Positions 33,483 through 45,090 of a stretch of DNA of 64,000 nt are shown one piece after another. Positions within the stretch are counted from its first letter, which is position 1. Each line of letters opens with the position of its first letter. Origin of the DNA: Datura wrightii (Eukaryota; Streptophyta; Magnoliopsida; Solanales; Solanaceae). Under the pieces are notes generated by a model that saw nothing but the letters and a program-made list of their open reading frames with translations, searched no databases and had not been told where the DNA came from. The position numbers and the translations under genes were made by a program. The DNA lies in NCBI GenBank assembly GCA_035772735.1, contig JASDFA010000011.1:3100001-3164000 (forward strand), written 5' to 3'.

Positions 33483-34167
33483 CTCTAATTTTAATATATT
33501 GGCTAACTTTGCCCCTGGTTATATTATAGGACCAAATATATCCCGCCGTTAATAAAGTAAACAAAATTGCCCCTCAATTGGATAGAATCCCCCAAATTGA
33601 CTTGAAATACCCAATTTTAATTAAATTACTTATTTTTTCTTTAAATCTGAACCCAACCCACTAAATTAAATAAACTCATTAGGATTTAATTATTCAAAAC
33701 AAAACAAGTTCTCAAATTATTCAAAGAAAAAGCCTTAGAAATAAAAAGAGTTCGATCATACGATTATTGCTCCTCCAAAAATATTAGAACAAACAAAATA
33801 GAAATCAAATATTTACTAAATCTCTTCATATTAAGAACGATGAAGCCCGATTTAGTAAATATTTGGTTGCTATTTTATTTGTTCGAATATTTTCGGAGGT
33901 GAAATAACTGTACGATCGAACTCCTTTTATTTTTGCTTTTTCTTTGAATAATTTTTGAGAATTTATTTTGCTTTGAAAAATTAAATCCTAATCAGTTTTT
34001 TTAGTTTAGTGGGGGCGAATTCGGATTTAAAAAGGGTAATTTAATTGAAATTAAGTATTTTAAGTCAATTTAGAAGAATCCATCTAATTGAGGGGCAATT
34101 TTGTTTAGGGTATATTTGGCCCTATAGTATAACCAGGGGCAAAGTTAACTAATATACTAAAGTAGAT
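33483..34167. mobile_element. Foldback element: two ~340 bp inverted arms with almost no spacer
   Basis: The left arm (33483-33825) and right arm (about 33830-34167) are reverse complements with scattered mismatches. CTAACTTTGCCCCTGGTTATATTATAGG at the left pairs with CCTATAGTATAACCAGGGGCAAAGTTAA at the right. ACAAAATTGCCCCTCAATTGGAT pairs with ATCTAATTGAGGGGCAATTTTGT. TTTACTAAATCTCTTCAT pairs with the centre (ATGAAGCCCGATTTAGTAAA). There is no coding capacity. Target duplications could not be fixed by eye. Confidence 0.85.
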
Positions 34168-34385
34168 AAAATTAAGAGAAAGGAAAAAAATAATAATAAA
34201 TGAGTATCTTTTTGTTGGTTAAATTAGAAATTGAATTATTAAGGATCGATTAATCAAAAATCAATATGTATCGGTTTAACGTGTTTAAAAATTAATAATC
34301 GATAAATTGAATCGATAATATATATAAAATCGGACCGAATCAATCGATAAACACTCTTATTACAAATACTTCAGCAGAATATATA

Positions 34386-34754
34386 TTTCCTCCGTTTCAA
34401 ATAAGTGATGTTTTTATCTTGGGCATACCCTTTAAGGTAAAATATATTTTTACCCACTTACCTTTAACAAATATCTTTAAAAAAATATAACTTTTTGTAC
34501 GAGTATTTTTTTGGTTATATAAAATACTCTCCATTTAAATAAAGGTGAAATTGAAAAAATATTATTAATATCTTTTTGATTATATAAAATACCACTTATT
34601 TTAGAATAAAAAGATCGAAAATATTTAATAAGAAGAGAGACTATATTTTTAGACATAAATAATAATAAAACAGTAAAAACTTGGATCTTCTTAATTAATA
34701 TTTTGTAAAGAATCGTGTAAAAAGAGAAACACTACCTATTTGAGACCAAGGGAG
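34386..34754. mobile_element. Stowaway-like MITE
   Basis: The left terminus TTTCCTCCGTTTCAAATAAG and the inverted right terminus (TGAGACCAAGGGAG) are bounded by TA at 34384-34385 and 34755-34756. About 369 bp, non-coding. Confidence 0.7.
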
Positions 34755-34776
34755 TAGATGGTAATAGGCATCTTTA

Positions 34777-35040
34777 TTTCCTCCATTTTATTTTAATTAT
34801 TAGAATAAAATTTACATATTCATTAAGAAAAAATTAATAAACACAATAATTTAACTAATATAATCTTATTAATTTTTTAAAAACATAAAATAAAAATTCT
34901 TTTTACATTTTAGAATGACTTAAAATACTAAGGGTAGAATTGCAAACATGGTCAATTGTCTTTTTAATTTTGAAACCAGCAAATATTTTGAAATAATTAT
35001 TTTTAATATATCTAGGGAGATTAAAATGGAACTGAGGGAC
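34777..35040. mobile_element. Second Stowaway-like MITE, 22 bp from the first
   Basis: The left terminus TTTCCTCCATTTTATTTTAA and the inverted right terminus TTAAAATGGAACTGAGGGAC are bounded by TA at 34775-34776 and 35041-35042. Confidence 0.65.
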
Positions 35041-35093
35041 TACTCTATAGAACTTGCGGAGGAAAATTAAAACTTTTATTCTTGGAAACCATA

Positions 35094-35799
35094 GAGCCCG
35101 TTTGATTTAGCTGAAAAAAGTGGTTTTTAAACATAAGTGTTTAAAACACTTTTAAGTGCTGAAACTTATTTTATAAATAAACAGTTATATGTTTGGATAA
35201 AAGTGTTGAAACTGAAAAAAAGTTATTGATGTGTTTGGTACATAAGTGTTGTTAAACACTTATTTTGGGTCAAATAACTGAAATGCCTTTAAAGCTGTTA
35301 ACACTATAAAAAATAAACTTTTACTATGATATTTTTATTTCTAAAATAATTAAAAATTAAATTAATTTTTATTTTATTTATTTTAATATAAAATAATTAT
35401 TAAATTTATTTTTAATTTTAAAAATATATAATTTGAATAAAATTAGGCAAATCTCCCCTTTATTTTTATTAGGAGTATAGTTATATTTTTTATTTGTAAA
35501 ATCGAATATAATAATTTAAATGAATTAATACAACCTAGATATTTTTTCTCTTTTTTCTTTTTTTAGATTTTGAATTATTTTTTCTAATATTCATAAGAAA
35601 ATAAAATTTTATCAAAGATTTGAGCGAGGGTATTAGTGAAATTAGAAAAATATTATGGAATAAAAAGATAAATAATTTGGTCAAACATAAATGGCTTATA
35701 AACCAAAAAATAAAAAATTGATATCTACCAAATTTTTAAAACACTTTTTAACTTTTTTAAAACATTTTTTAATAAAACTAAACACTACCAAACACCCTC
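35094..35799. mobile_element. MITE-like element with GTTTG-containing inverted ends
   Basis: The left end GAGCCCGTTTGATTTAG matches the inverse of the right end CACTACCAAACACCCTC. Sub-terminal AAGTGTTTAAAACACTTT and ACATAAGTGTTGTTAAACAC motifs recur. The interior is AT-rich and non-coding. The superfamily (hAT or PIF-like) is undecided because the target duplication is unclear. Confidence 0.5.
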
Positions 35800-37006
35800 A
35801 TAGTTTGATCTCCTACGTACAAATTAAATAGAGGACCTTTCACCTCATTTTGATGTATCAGAAACAAGAATGAGATAGAACAAACAGTATAAAGAGCAAA
35901 AAATTAGTTAGTTACAAAAAATAAAGAGCATGCGTAATTAGTGATATTATAATGAGATTGAAAAATTTAATAAGAATTTTCTCTTTTAAATATATAGAGA
36001 AAAATAGTAAATTAACCAGCAAATAATTACGCATAAATAAATAGAGAAGAAAAATAAGAGTGGACATCACCGATAATATAAAGAAGTAAATAGGCTCTGA
36101 GATTCTTGAAAAATACTGCAGAATGTATATTATTGGAGGAGATCTTCATCCATTGCAAAATGGTTCTATAAATATTCTTTATTTTTGTATCTTTTATATT
36201 ATTTTTTCCCTTATTTTATTTGAAAAGCATCATCTAAGTAATTAAAATATTATTTTTTATTTTGTGCCAACTCAAAATTAGATAAAGTAATTGAAATGAA
36301 AGGGAGTGATTGTCTACAAAATTTTTAAAGTGAAGTGAATACTCTCATCTCCCCGTAAATCTCCAACAAATGCCCTTGTTAACCAAAAAGACGGAAGAGA
36401 GAGGGAGAGAGAAAGAGAGAGAGAAAAACTAGAATCAAAATTAGCCAAAAATCTTCCATGTTTTTTCTACTTTTATATACTGGTGAGATATTCATAGTAG
36501 CCGAGTTCTCTTTTTCCTTCGAGGTTCATGTGAAAAAAACTAAAAGTTAATTTTTTGGAACTTTAGGAAAGTTTCTAGAATGATTTATTATATTATTTAG
36601 GATAATTATCTTATAAAAATATCTAGATATCTTACGGTAGAAGATAAAGTTATTAAAATTTTTTTTGTAGATGTATCTTAAAGAATATCTAGAATCATTT
36701 ATAGATAAGTATAAATAGGGTGATCTTGTACATTTGTAATCAAACCAACCAATCATCCATGATAAAATTCTCCTATTCAAATTTTTCATTCTCCTTTCGT
36801 AACTTTCTCTTCTTTAGTTGAATCTTTCGATCCTAATTAACAATATTACACTAGCAAAAGGTCTCCATATTTTATATTTTCTTCTGCTATTCTCTGCGGT
36901 TCACTCCATTGAGATGAATAATTAGTGCTAGTAACAACATAAAATTAAATTCAAGAGAACAGATATTCTGAACCAAGAATTCTCAATTATTGAAATTTTT
37001 TGAATA
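35800..37006. other. Intergenic DNA downstream of CPT-D
   Basis: AT-rich with a GA microsatellite (36394-36425). The part at 36540-36850 has features of an LTR fragment (TATAAATAGGGTGATCTTGTAC, then TTGTAATCAAACCAACCAATCA). No partner LTR or target duplication is evident. The last stretch before the CPT-D stop (GATGAATAATTAGTGCTAGTAACAAC to CTCAATTATTGAA) is shared with the CPT-BC and CPT-E 3' flanks. Confidence 0.45.
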
Positions 37007-39803
37007 CTAATTTTTTTGTGATCCGCCATATCGTCTCTGTCTCTGCTGAAACGACCCTAAAGCTTTGACAAAATCAGCTTCTTCCATGTCAGAGAATAAC
37101 TTGTTTGCAAAATAGAGTTCGGCATAAGCTAATTGTCATAACATGAAGTTGCTAACTATTTGCTCTTTACTTGTTCGAATTAATAAATCTGGTTCAGGGA
37201 ATTTGACGAGTAAATTTCACATATGGTCATTCAACTTTATGTTTATTACTCAAAAGTTATTTTTCTTTAATTTGTTACACAAAAATTATTTAACTGTCTC
37301 ACCTTTTACAAAAGTAACTTTGACAAAATTTAATTAAAATCCTACCTAAAATGAGTCCTTATGTTTGAAAGTAGGTTCAAAATGGTCCCTTAAAAATATT
37401 TTTGAGCAGTTTTGAAACTTTAAATTTGTCATGTGAGCACATTAGGTCTCCGTCAAATACTTGAGTTAATTTTATAGAATTATGAAAAACATATTTAATA
37501 TGGACTCACATTTAGATGCGTTTTCTTTACACTTTTAACTTTTTTAGTTTATTGCGGGATTTAGTGTAACTTTTTTATGTGTAATTTACGCTACTTTCAA
37601 AATAATTTTAAAGACATCTCCCCAAGTTTTGCTTAATAACATTGACCTTTCATATGACATATGATACCACACTTTGGCTATTTTTATCTTTCTAACAATT
37701 CATTTAACGTATTTATCACTAATGCAAAATTATATACTTAAATTTATTTTTCCATACTAATATTATTTTGTTTAATTAATTTTATAAACATGTTTTATTA
37801 ATTTTCGCTCTTTTGTTTATTCTATTCACTATTACTGTTCAATAAAAATGAAGAATAGATGTTTCCTCTCTTTATTGTCGTTGAACTCAAATTTAAAGGT
37901 ATCGAATCCTAGTAAAAATGAAGTTTAGTTAGAATCAATTTATTTATGAAATCATTGAAATATCAAAAGCGAAACTCTGTGTATACATTTTTAAAATTTT
38001 TTAGCATGCTATCATTTTTAATTTTTAACAAGTTTTTCAGTTTTGTCCTCGGCCCCTTCAAAAAATCCCCCATCCAAAATTTTTTAGATTTCTTAATTTA
38101 ATAATAAATAACTTCATTTTACTTTAAATTTTTTATAACTTTTATTTACTAAAAATAATATAGTTTAGGTTGCATATTCAATATGTTGATACTAATGATT
38201 ACAGAAACTATTGTATAAATAATTTAAAAATTATATTTATTTACTTAATAAATGTATAGATAGTATGAACAAAATAAAATTATGTTAAAAAGAAAAGGAA
38301 AAACGTCTAAAAATTAATTTAAAAAAATAGTATATTCGCAAAAGGTAAGTAGTGAAAATATAAATACTTTACCTTAATGATAAATAGATTTAAAGATTTT
38401 ATTTATTTGTTTATTTATTTTTACTTTTTATTCAATTTTCGTTAAATTTATTAGGTAGAGTTTGATAAATTTATGAAATAAAAAGGGCTCATTTATTGGT
38501 ATAATGGTGGACTAAAAATGCTCAAAAAATATATTTAAGAGATCATTTTATACCTACCTTAAACATAAGGGATATTTTTCTTATTTTCTATCACATTTTG
38601 GGTAAAATTTTAACTAAATTTTGGGAAAGTTACTTTTATGAAATATAAGGTAAAGTTAAATGATTTTTGTGTAATAAAACAAAGAATAATAACTTTTGAA
38701 TAATAAACACAAAATTGAATAACCACCTGTAAAATTTATCCGGAATTTGACGCAATGAATTTCCAATTCTTGTTCAAAGATGCTTTCATCAATGTCTTCC
38801 ACAACTAAAAGTCCATTAATACTTTTGGTTGCTTGTAATATATTATGTCGTCCATCGTAGTTCAGTGCTATTATGACATGTAATCCCAAATTAGATTTTG
38901 TATTCTCCTCCGTCAGAATGAGAACATCCTTTAGAGACTTGAAAAGGATTGATCATTTATTCCCAATAAATTACACTCGCCTACCCTCCCTATCATATAA
39001 GAAAAATATTAGATGTATAGAATTTAAAAAGAGCAACAACAATAGAGATAGAATATATACCTTGTCCACTCATCCAAGTTTTCTTGTGAGCCTATCAACT
39101 CTAAAAACAACTTCATGAGAAAGTCTTTAGAGTTGTTAACAAATTTAATAGAATATTGATGATTTTTATCATGAGGTTATTGGGTAGATATAGATCATCA
39201 TGAAGTATTAGAAATAAATAAATTATGTGTAATTATAAATGTATATAGTTAAATCAGACATATATATATATATATGATTCATTTATTGTATAAATTTCAT
39301 GCTAGAAAAGAGAGATCGAGTCGATTTTTCTGGAATTTATTCGTCTTGCTTCAAATATGTACTAGTCACATTTATATTCTGTCACTTACATTTTATCTAT
39401 CTAATTTATTTTCTTGATGATTTAACATGCTTGATAGAGCTGTCATAAAAGATAGTTATAATAAAAAATGACTTACTTTAGAGCGAATCCAGTTTTCAGT
39501 AAAAAATGCAAAGAGAGTAAGAATTTTGACTACCCATTGGCTACAAAGGCGAGTGAGGACTTTCATTTTCTCCCTGCCAGCGCGGTCACCTTCATATACA
39601 GTCAAGCCATTCTGTCTTGCCCACCTTCTGTGACGATCCATTATGACCGCCACATGCTTGAGACCCTCCGGCAGTGCCACTCCCGGCCCTCCAAACTCCA
39701 CAGTTGCAAGAATCTTGGGGAATTTGGTACGAAAATTATATTGGTTTCTGTTGGTAAGTGTAATATTATTGGAAAGGGGAAGTGAGACTGGCAGCGATAA
39801 CAT
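37007..39803 (-). pseudogene. cis-prenyltransferase pseudogene CPT-D
   Basis: Exon 1 is at 39803-39477. The ATG at 39803 aligns with the CPT-A and CPT-BC starts; an extra in-frame ATG lies at 39836. Exon 2 is near 39115-39060 and exon 3 is split into 38992-38742 and 37208-37007 by a Mutator-like element. Damage is multiple. The exon 2 acceptor and first codons are removed by a deletion of about 22 bp relative to CPT-BC. Exon 3 carries small indels besides the insertion. Catalytic motifs have changed: IMDRHRRWAR for IMDGHRRWAR, GDRAGREK for GHRAGGEK, and FAFFTENW for FAFSTENW. The donor after exon 1 is still GTAAG. It cannot encode a working enzyme. Confidence 0.88.
37209..38741. mobile_element. 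Non-autonomous Mutator-like element in CPT-D exon 3
   Basis: The direct repeat GGAATTTGACG at 37198-37208 and 38742-38752 flanks a 1533 bp insert. Its ends are inverted repeats of roughly 220 bp: AGTAAATTTCACATATGGTCATTCAAC at the left against the inverse of GTTGAATAACCACCTGTAAAATTTATCC at the right. They continue through ACTCAAAAGTTATT, AAAAGTAACTTT and a TTTTTGAGC end. Long terminal inverted repeats with a 9-11 bp duplication are diagnostic of MULEs. No transposase frame is present. Confidence 0.85.
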
Positions 39804-39859
39804 GTTACTGTACGTTTCTCTATTTGAAAAATGCATTCTGGGATTCTACCACCACACCT

Positions 39860-39867
39860 TTTATATA
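39860..39867 (-). promoter_or_regulatory. TATA box of CPT-D
   Basis: The minus strand reads TATATAAA 56 bp upstream of the aligned ATG at 39803, close to the CPT-A spacing. The promoter is preserved although the gene is dead. Confidence 0.6.
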
Positions 39868-41094
39868 GGTAGTTATTATAAATTCCTAATCAAGCCTGCA
39901 CGGAGCTCGTGAATTTTCAACCATAACGTAACGTAACATGTACACTTTCGCTTTTGCTCGAGGCTAAGCATTGCCGTGATGATATAAAACTTTGATTTAC
40001 CTGATTTTTTGTTGTGTTGATCTTGAATATTGACCCAGATATTCAGCGTAGGCATACCACCTCATCGAATGGGTCTAATACTTTTTTTCATAGGTCAAGC
40101 ATGTGAATATTTCTTTGTTTGATAATGTGTGGCGGTAAGGTTCAATTTCAGGATCTCTGTCTGCTCTAATATCATGTAAGTGTGTCATCATCTTATTGAG
40201 AATCTTAAGCTATTAGAGTGATTACATTTTTATTTTCTTAAATATGATTATATTTTCAACATACGTGAGCAAACCATACAAGTTGTTGAATAGAAATTTA
40301 AACAGATGCGAATTCAAAATTTAAATTTGATCGTTATTAACTTTTAAAATTGTTAACGTTGAATTCATTTTACTTTTGAATTATGAGTTTCTCATCTCTA
40401 ATAAATTATGAATTTAAAATTTAATATATATTAAAATTTTAAATATTGAGTTAAGCTGAGCTCATTGTTGAAAGGCTCCATTCGCCTTTGAATTTAGGGA
40501 TCCGAAATAGTAAAAGGGATTATGCTTGGACTCTGGCTTCTTCAGAATTGGGCTCCAGACTTTGGAATAGTAAGTGATCGTTGTTGTATTTATAGGGCTG
40601 ATTAAGTTATAGGTCATAAACTTTACTCTCCATTTGGTTATAATAAAGTTATCCCAATCTTCATGCAATAGAAATGTTGTTTCTGATATACCCTTAGTTT
40701 AAAAGAAACGCTTTCAAAATAGGATTGTGAAAAAAAATAAATAACAAGATGCAAGAAACAAAGAAAACAAAGTAATTGATTATAATACACATTGAAGAAA
40801 ATGAAGCTATGCAATTTATGAAATAATACTACTAATAAGGAGAAGAAAGGAGAGTCTAGCCCTTTACCTCTCCCATATAAAATATGATAATAATCGGCTA
40901 CGTACTAACCTTTTACCTTTAATCCATAAATCACAACCTTCATATCTTTCTATACAGGGTCGTAACCTTAATAAGTTGAATTCATAATCGACCCAACTTA
41001 GAGATGAATAATTAGTACTATTAACAACAGGAAACTCAAGAGAAAAGATATTTTGAACTAGCTGAAATTCTCAGTTATTGAAGTTCTTTGAGTA
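39868..41094. other. Intergenic DNA between CPT-D and CPT-E
   Basis: No gene seen. At 40519-40570 the text TTATGCTTGGACTCTGGCTTCTTCAGAATTGGGCTCCAGACTT recurs with few changes at 44701-44745, so both sit in a dispersed repeat. The RTE 3' fragment is listed separately. Confidence 0.5.
40675..40995 (-). repeat. RTE LINE 3'-end fragment downstream of CPT-E
   Basis: GTTGTTTCTGATATACCCTTAGTTTAAAAGAAACG, then GGATTGTGAAAAAAAATAAATAACAAGATGCAAG and CAGGGTCGTAACCTTAATAAGTTGAA match the fragment downstream of CPT-BC in content and position. Confidence 0.6.
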
Positions 41095-42646
41095 CTAGAG
41101 TTTTTGTGATCCACCAAAACGTCTCTGTCTCTTCTGAAACGACATTAAAGCTTCCATAAAATCAGCTTCTTCCATGTCAGGGAACAACTTATTTGCAAAA
41201 TAGAGTTCAGTATATGCTAATTGCCATAACATGAAGTTGCTAACTCTTTGCTCTCCACTTGTTCGAATTAATAAATCTGGTTCAGGAAATTCGGCACAGT
41301 GAGTTTCCAGTTCTTGTTCAAAGAGTTTTTGGTCAATGTCTTCCACATCCAGTAGTCCATTCTTTACTTTACCAGCAATGTTTTTGGTTGCTCGTAATAT
41401 ATCATGTCGTCCACTGTAGTTGAGTGCTATCATGACATGTAGTCCCGAATTAGACTTCGTTTTCTCCTCTAACATAATAATAGCTTCCAGCAGAGACTTG
41501 GAAAGGGCTGATTTATCCCCAATACATGATACTTTTATATCATTCCTATCACGTAAAAATAATTAATGCGTTAAACTTTTGTACACAATGTATAATTTCT
41601 TTAAGAATTTATAGTTTTCCTCATTTAAAGCCTAATTATGTAAAGAAAAGAAGATACAAAAACATCGTTACCTGATATAACTTCATTTAATTTGTTGTTT
41701 GACAATGGTGTTCGAATCAGTTGCTAATTCTATATTAATTAATTAGACATAGTCTGCTATTATCACTACCTTTCCTACCAGTCAGATGATATATAAGCAA
41801 GCATTTAAAAAGAGCCAACTACATGGAATACCTTGTCCACTCATCCAAGATTTCTTGTGAGCTTAGCAGCTCTATAAATAACTTCATGAGAAAGTCAACT
41901 TCCTCCTGCATCACCCAAATTTAGATTCGTTAACAGATGAAATAGAGAAATCATTTCTCTTTTTCCACCTTGATGATAATTTTTATCATGAGGTTATATA
42001 TTACGTATATATCAATGTATTAGAAACAAATGAATTATGTGTAATATACATGTATAAGATAATCGTCTACAAATCAGACATATAATTCTTTCTTATATCC
42101 ATTGTTAAAAGAGATAAGAGTCATCAACTCTGAATTTCACACGTCTTGCTTCAAGAAATTCAACGAAACTCATTGGTATTCAATTACGCTTTCATATTTC
42201 GTTTGATTTTTTCGATAGATTTGACATGATAGATATTATAAAGAGATGATAATTTTCTATCCTAAAATTTTGTCTTACAGAAAACTAAAAGAATGACTTA
42301 CTTTAGAGCGAATCCAGTTTTCAGTAGAAAATGCAAAGAAAGTAAGAACTTTGACTCCCCATTGGCTACAAAAGCGAGTGAGGACTTTCATTTTCTCCCC
42401 GCCAGCGCGGTGACCTTCATATACAGTCAAGCCATTCTGTCTTGCCCACCTTCTGTGACCATCCATTATGACCGCCACATGCTTGAGGCCCTCCGGCAGT
42501 GCCACTTCCGACCCTCCAAGCTCCACAGCTGCATCACTATTTGAACTAGTAGTAGTAGTAGTTGCAAGAGCCTTGGAGAATAAGGATCGCAACCAGAACA
42601 TGTTGTAGTGTTTTTGGTTCCTATTATTACTTGTACTTTTCTTCAC
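41095..42646 (-). CDS. cis-prenyltransferase CPT-E, 3 exons
   Basis: Join on the minus strand: 42646-42302, 41905-41832 and 41545-41095. All introns follow GT-AG. Exons total 870 nt (289 residues), with phases 0 and 2 as in the other copies. Catalytic motifs are complete: IMDGHRRWAR with Asp at about 62, GHRAGG at 78-83, FSTENW at 106-111, EEVDFLMKLF in exon 2, RTSGEQRVSNFMLWQLAYTE and RRFGGS near the end. The first 45 residues are basic and S/T/N-rich, a likely plastid transit peptide (inferred). The start is uncertain. The ATG at 42601 aligns with the CPT-BC start; the upstream in-frame ATG at 42646 would leave a leader of only about 15 nt after the TATA box. With CPT-BC it is the best candidate for an active enzyme. 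Substrate and chain length are not predictable here. Confidence 0.87.
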
Positions 42647-42691
42647 CTTCTCTATTTGACAATGTATTTTGAGGCTTCTATCATCACACCA

Positions 42692-42699
42692 ATTATATA
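42692..42699 (-). promoter_or_regulatory. TATA box of CPT-E
   Basis: The minus strand reads TATATAAT, in the same CTGCCTATATAATTGG context as the other cluster promoters. It lies 45 bp upstream of the first ATG and 90 bp upstream of the ATG conserved with CPT-BC. Confidence 0.55.
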
Positions 42700-43296
42700 G
42701 GCAGTTGTTGGAAATAATTATTGGGCCGGGTCCATTTATAAGGGTTTAATTAGCCCATTAATTTATTTTCCTCCTAAACTCTACCTATGACATATAATCA
42801 TTATATGTGTCGAAAAACACGGGATTTTTCAACATAACATGACGGCTAGGGGTAAGCTATCTAAAAGAATTCCATGCATGCTCTAGGAATTTTTAGGTTG
42901 TGGCTAAAGAAAATTAATTTGTTTCGTTATAATATGTGATGATAGTCGATGATACAAGTTGTGATTGCTATAAATTCGCTGTGATTAAAGAAAAAATTGT
43001 CTAACTAGTATTTACAAACCGTAGTTAAATTCCTACTCACGCATATATCGATTAAAAATTAAGCTTGCACAAAGCTCGTGAATTTTCAATCATAAAGTAA
43101 CACACTTTCATTGCCTTTGCTTTCTTGGTTTGAGGCTAAAGCACTGTCGACTTGTCGTGATATAAACTTTACCTGATTTTTCTCGATTCTTTATCCTGCA
43201 TCTAGTGTTGATTTTGAGCATTGATCCAGATATATCCCATTAAACCGCATGATCTTCAGGATTTTCAGCATAGGCACATGACATATGTGATCAGTT

Positions 43297-43493
43297 AGAG
43301 ACGGATGTAGCATTGTTAGTGTGGGTTCAATTGAATTTAACTTTTCAGGTGAAGTATAAATTTATGTATAAAAATTAATTAAAATTGTATTAAATAGTAG
43401 ACATGAACCCATCACTTTAAATATAATGAGTTCACTATTAAAAATCTCAAGAAATTGAACCCACAAAATTTAAATTTTGAATCCGCCTCTGGA
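43297..43493. mobile_element. hAT-like MITE
   Basis: Inverted ends: AGAGACGGATGTAGC at the left against the inverse of GAATCCGCCTCTG at the right, with an internal inverted GTGGGTTCAATTGAATTT / AAATTGAACCCAC pair. This matches the GAGGCGGAG-ended repeats of Solanaceae. The target duplication is weak. Confidence 0.55.
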
Positions 43494-43779
43494 TCGCATA
43501 AGTTAATAGCGGCGGATTCGAATTATGAAATTTTTTACATAAAATAATAATTGAATTTACAATCACCCACTTACAAATAATTTGCGAATTTCTTAATACT
43601 ATATGCATGGTATGAGCAAAAGTGAGTATTGAAATTACGTGAGCCCACACCTTAAGGGTTAAATCTCTGCCTACATATGTAAGCTGGCCATACAAGCTGT
43701 TGAAGAGAAATTTAGATAGAGTTCAATTCAAGATTTAAATTTGACTGTTCAAGTTTTTAATTAGCAACTGTCAATTGAC

Positions 43780-43910
43780 ACCATCACGCCAGCCACTACA
43801 ATGTCAACCATCTCCATCATCACAATTACTATCACCATTATCACGCCGGTCACTACAATACCAATCACCTCCATCATCACAACTATCACTACTATCACTA
43901 GCAACTATCA
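43780..43910. repeat. CAC/ATC-rich imperfect minisatellite
   Basis: Two diverged units of about 60 bp: ATCACGCCAGCCACTACAATGTCAACCATCTCCATCATCACAA, then ATCACGCCGGTCACTACAATACCAATCACCTCCATCATCACAA. Short ACTATCACT repeats follow. Confidence 0.7.
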
Positions 43911-45001
43911 CCACCACCTTTATACTAGCCAGTAACACCAATTATTACCACAATTTACTAGTAAACATAAATATTTTATTTTTTATCAAATAATAAATTT
44001 ATTTTATGATATTTAATTATTTTTTATTTAAATTGTATTTGATTTATTTATTTACAATAAATAAAGTATACACATTCTGATGTTGAAAACAAACGGTCTT
44101 AATCATTCAGTGTTCAGATCTAGAGACAATATCTTAATCATTCAGATGTGCATTCAAATTCAGACGTCTTAATTTTAATGAAAACAAATGAAGGTCTTAG
44201 TCCCTTGGATTGCAGAGTTGTAATCTAAAACCTGCTCGTGAATTTGAATAAAAACCTATTTGATAGGACGTGTTTTTGTTACTCCCTTGAGCAAGGAGAT
44301 TTTTTCACGTAATTATTGTATGATCTTTACTCTTATTTTTCTGCACTTATAATTTAATTAAACCAAATTCAATATCATAATTAGCAGGTGATAACTGCAA
44401 TAAATTTATTAAATATTTAATTATTATTATAAAAATTCATAAAACTTAAATTCTAAATTCCTCTCCATTCTTCAAATACAACGCATGAAAAGGGAGTGGA
44501 TCTTGGTATGTGCAGGCAGTATCCGGGGTTTAGTAATTAGTTCGATTGAAAGCATGAATAATGTAAGAGTGAGGAAATAAATCGGTTGACATTTCATGTT
44601 CATAAATATGAAAAAAGGAAAATGAATGGCTTAACTTATTCTAGAAGGTCCAGGTGTATTTGCATGTGCACCACAACATAATCATAAAATTGAAATAAAA
44701 TTATGCTTGGACTCGGGCTTCTTCAGAGTTGGGCTCCAGACTTCGGACTTCAAAGGTGAGAAAGTTGGGCCAATTCAAATTCAGCCCCAATATCAATTGG
44801 TTACCCACCTCGTATTTGTGAGGATGAGTGCGTAGAGATTCAATTAAAGAATCGTGAGTTAATGTATAATTGAAGTTTATAAATTTGACCACTTCAAATT
44901 TACCTTCTGACCTATGAGATTGAAGTTATAAAAATTTGAATTTGAGTTAAAAGCTTTTAAAATACGGAACTGAATTTTGTTTGAGGCTTAATTATGCAAG
45001 C

Positions 45002-45005
<4 letters not shown>

Positions 45006-45089
<84 letters not shown>
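45006..45089. repeat. TA microsatellite, about 42 repeats
   Basis: Uninterrupted TA dinucleotides. The length read here may differ between individuals or from assembly. Confidence 0.95.

Positions 45090-45090
<1 letters not shown>

Noticed and set aside
36540..36850. Solo LTR
   Set aside because: It has an LTR-like TATA region, but no clear TG/CA ends or target duplication could be paired by eye.
43775..43993. Ser/Thr/Gln/Pro-rich frame of 72 codons
   Set aside because: It is the CAC/ATC minisatellite translated.
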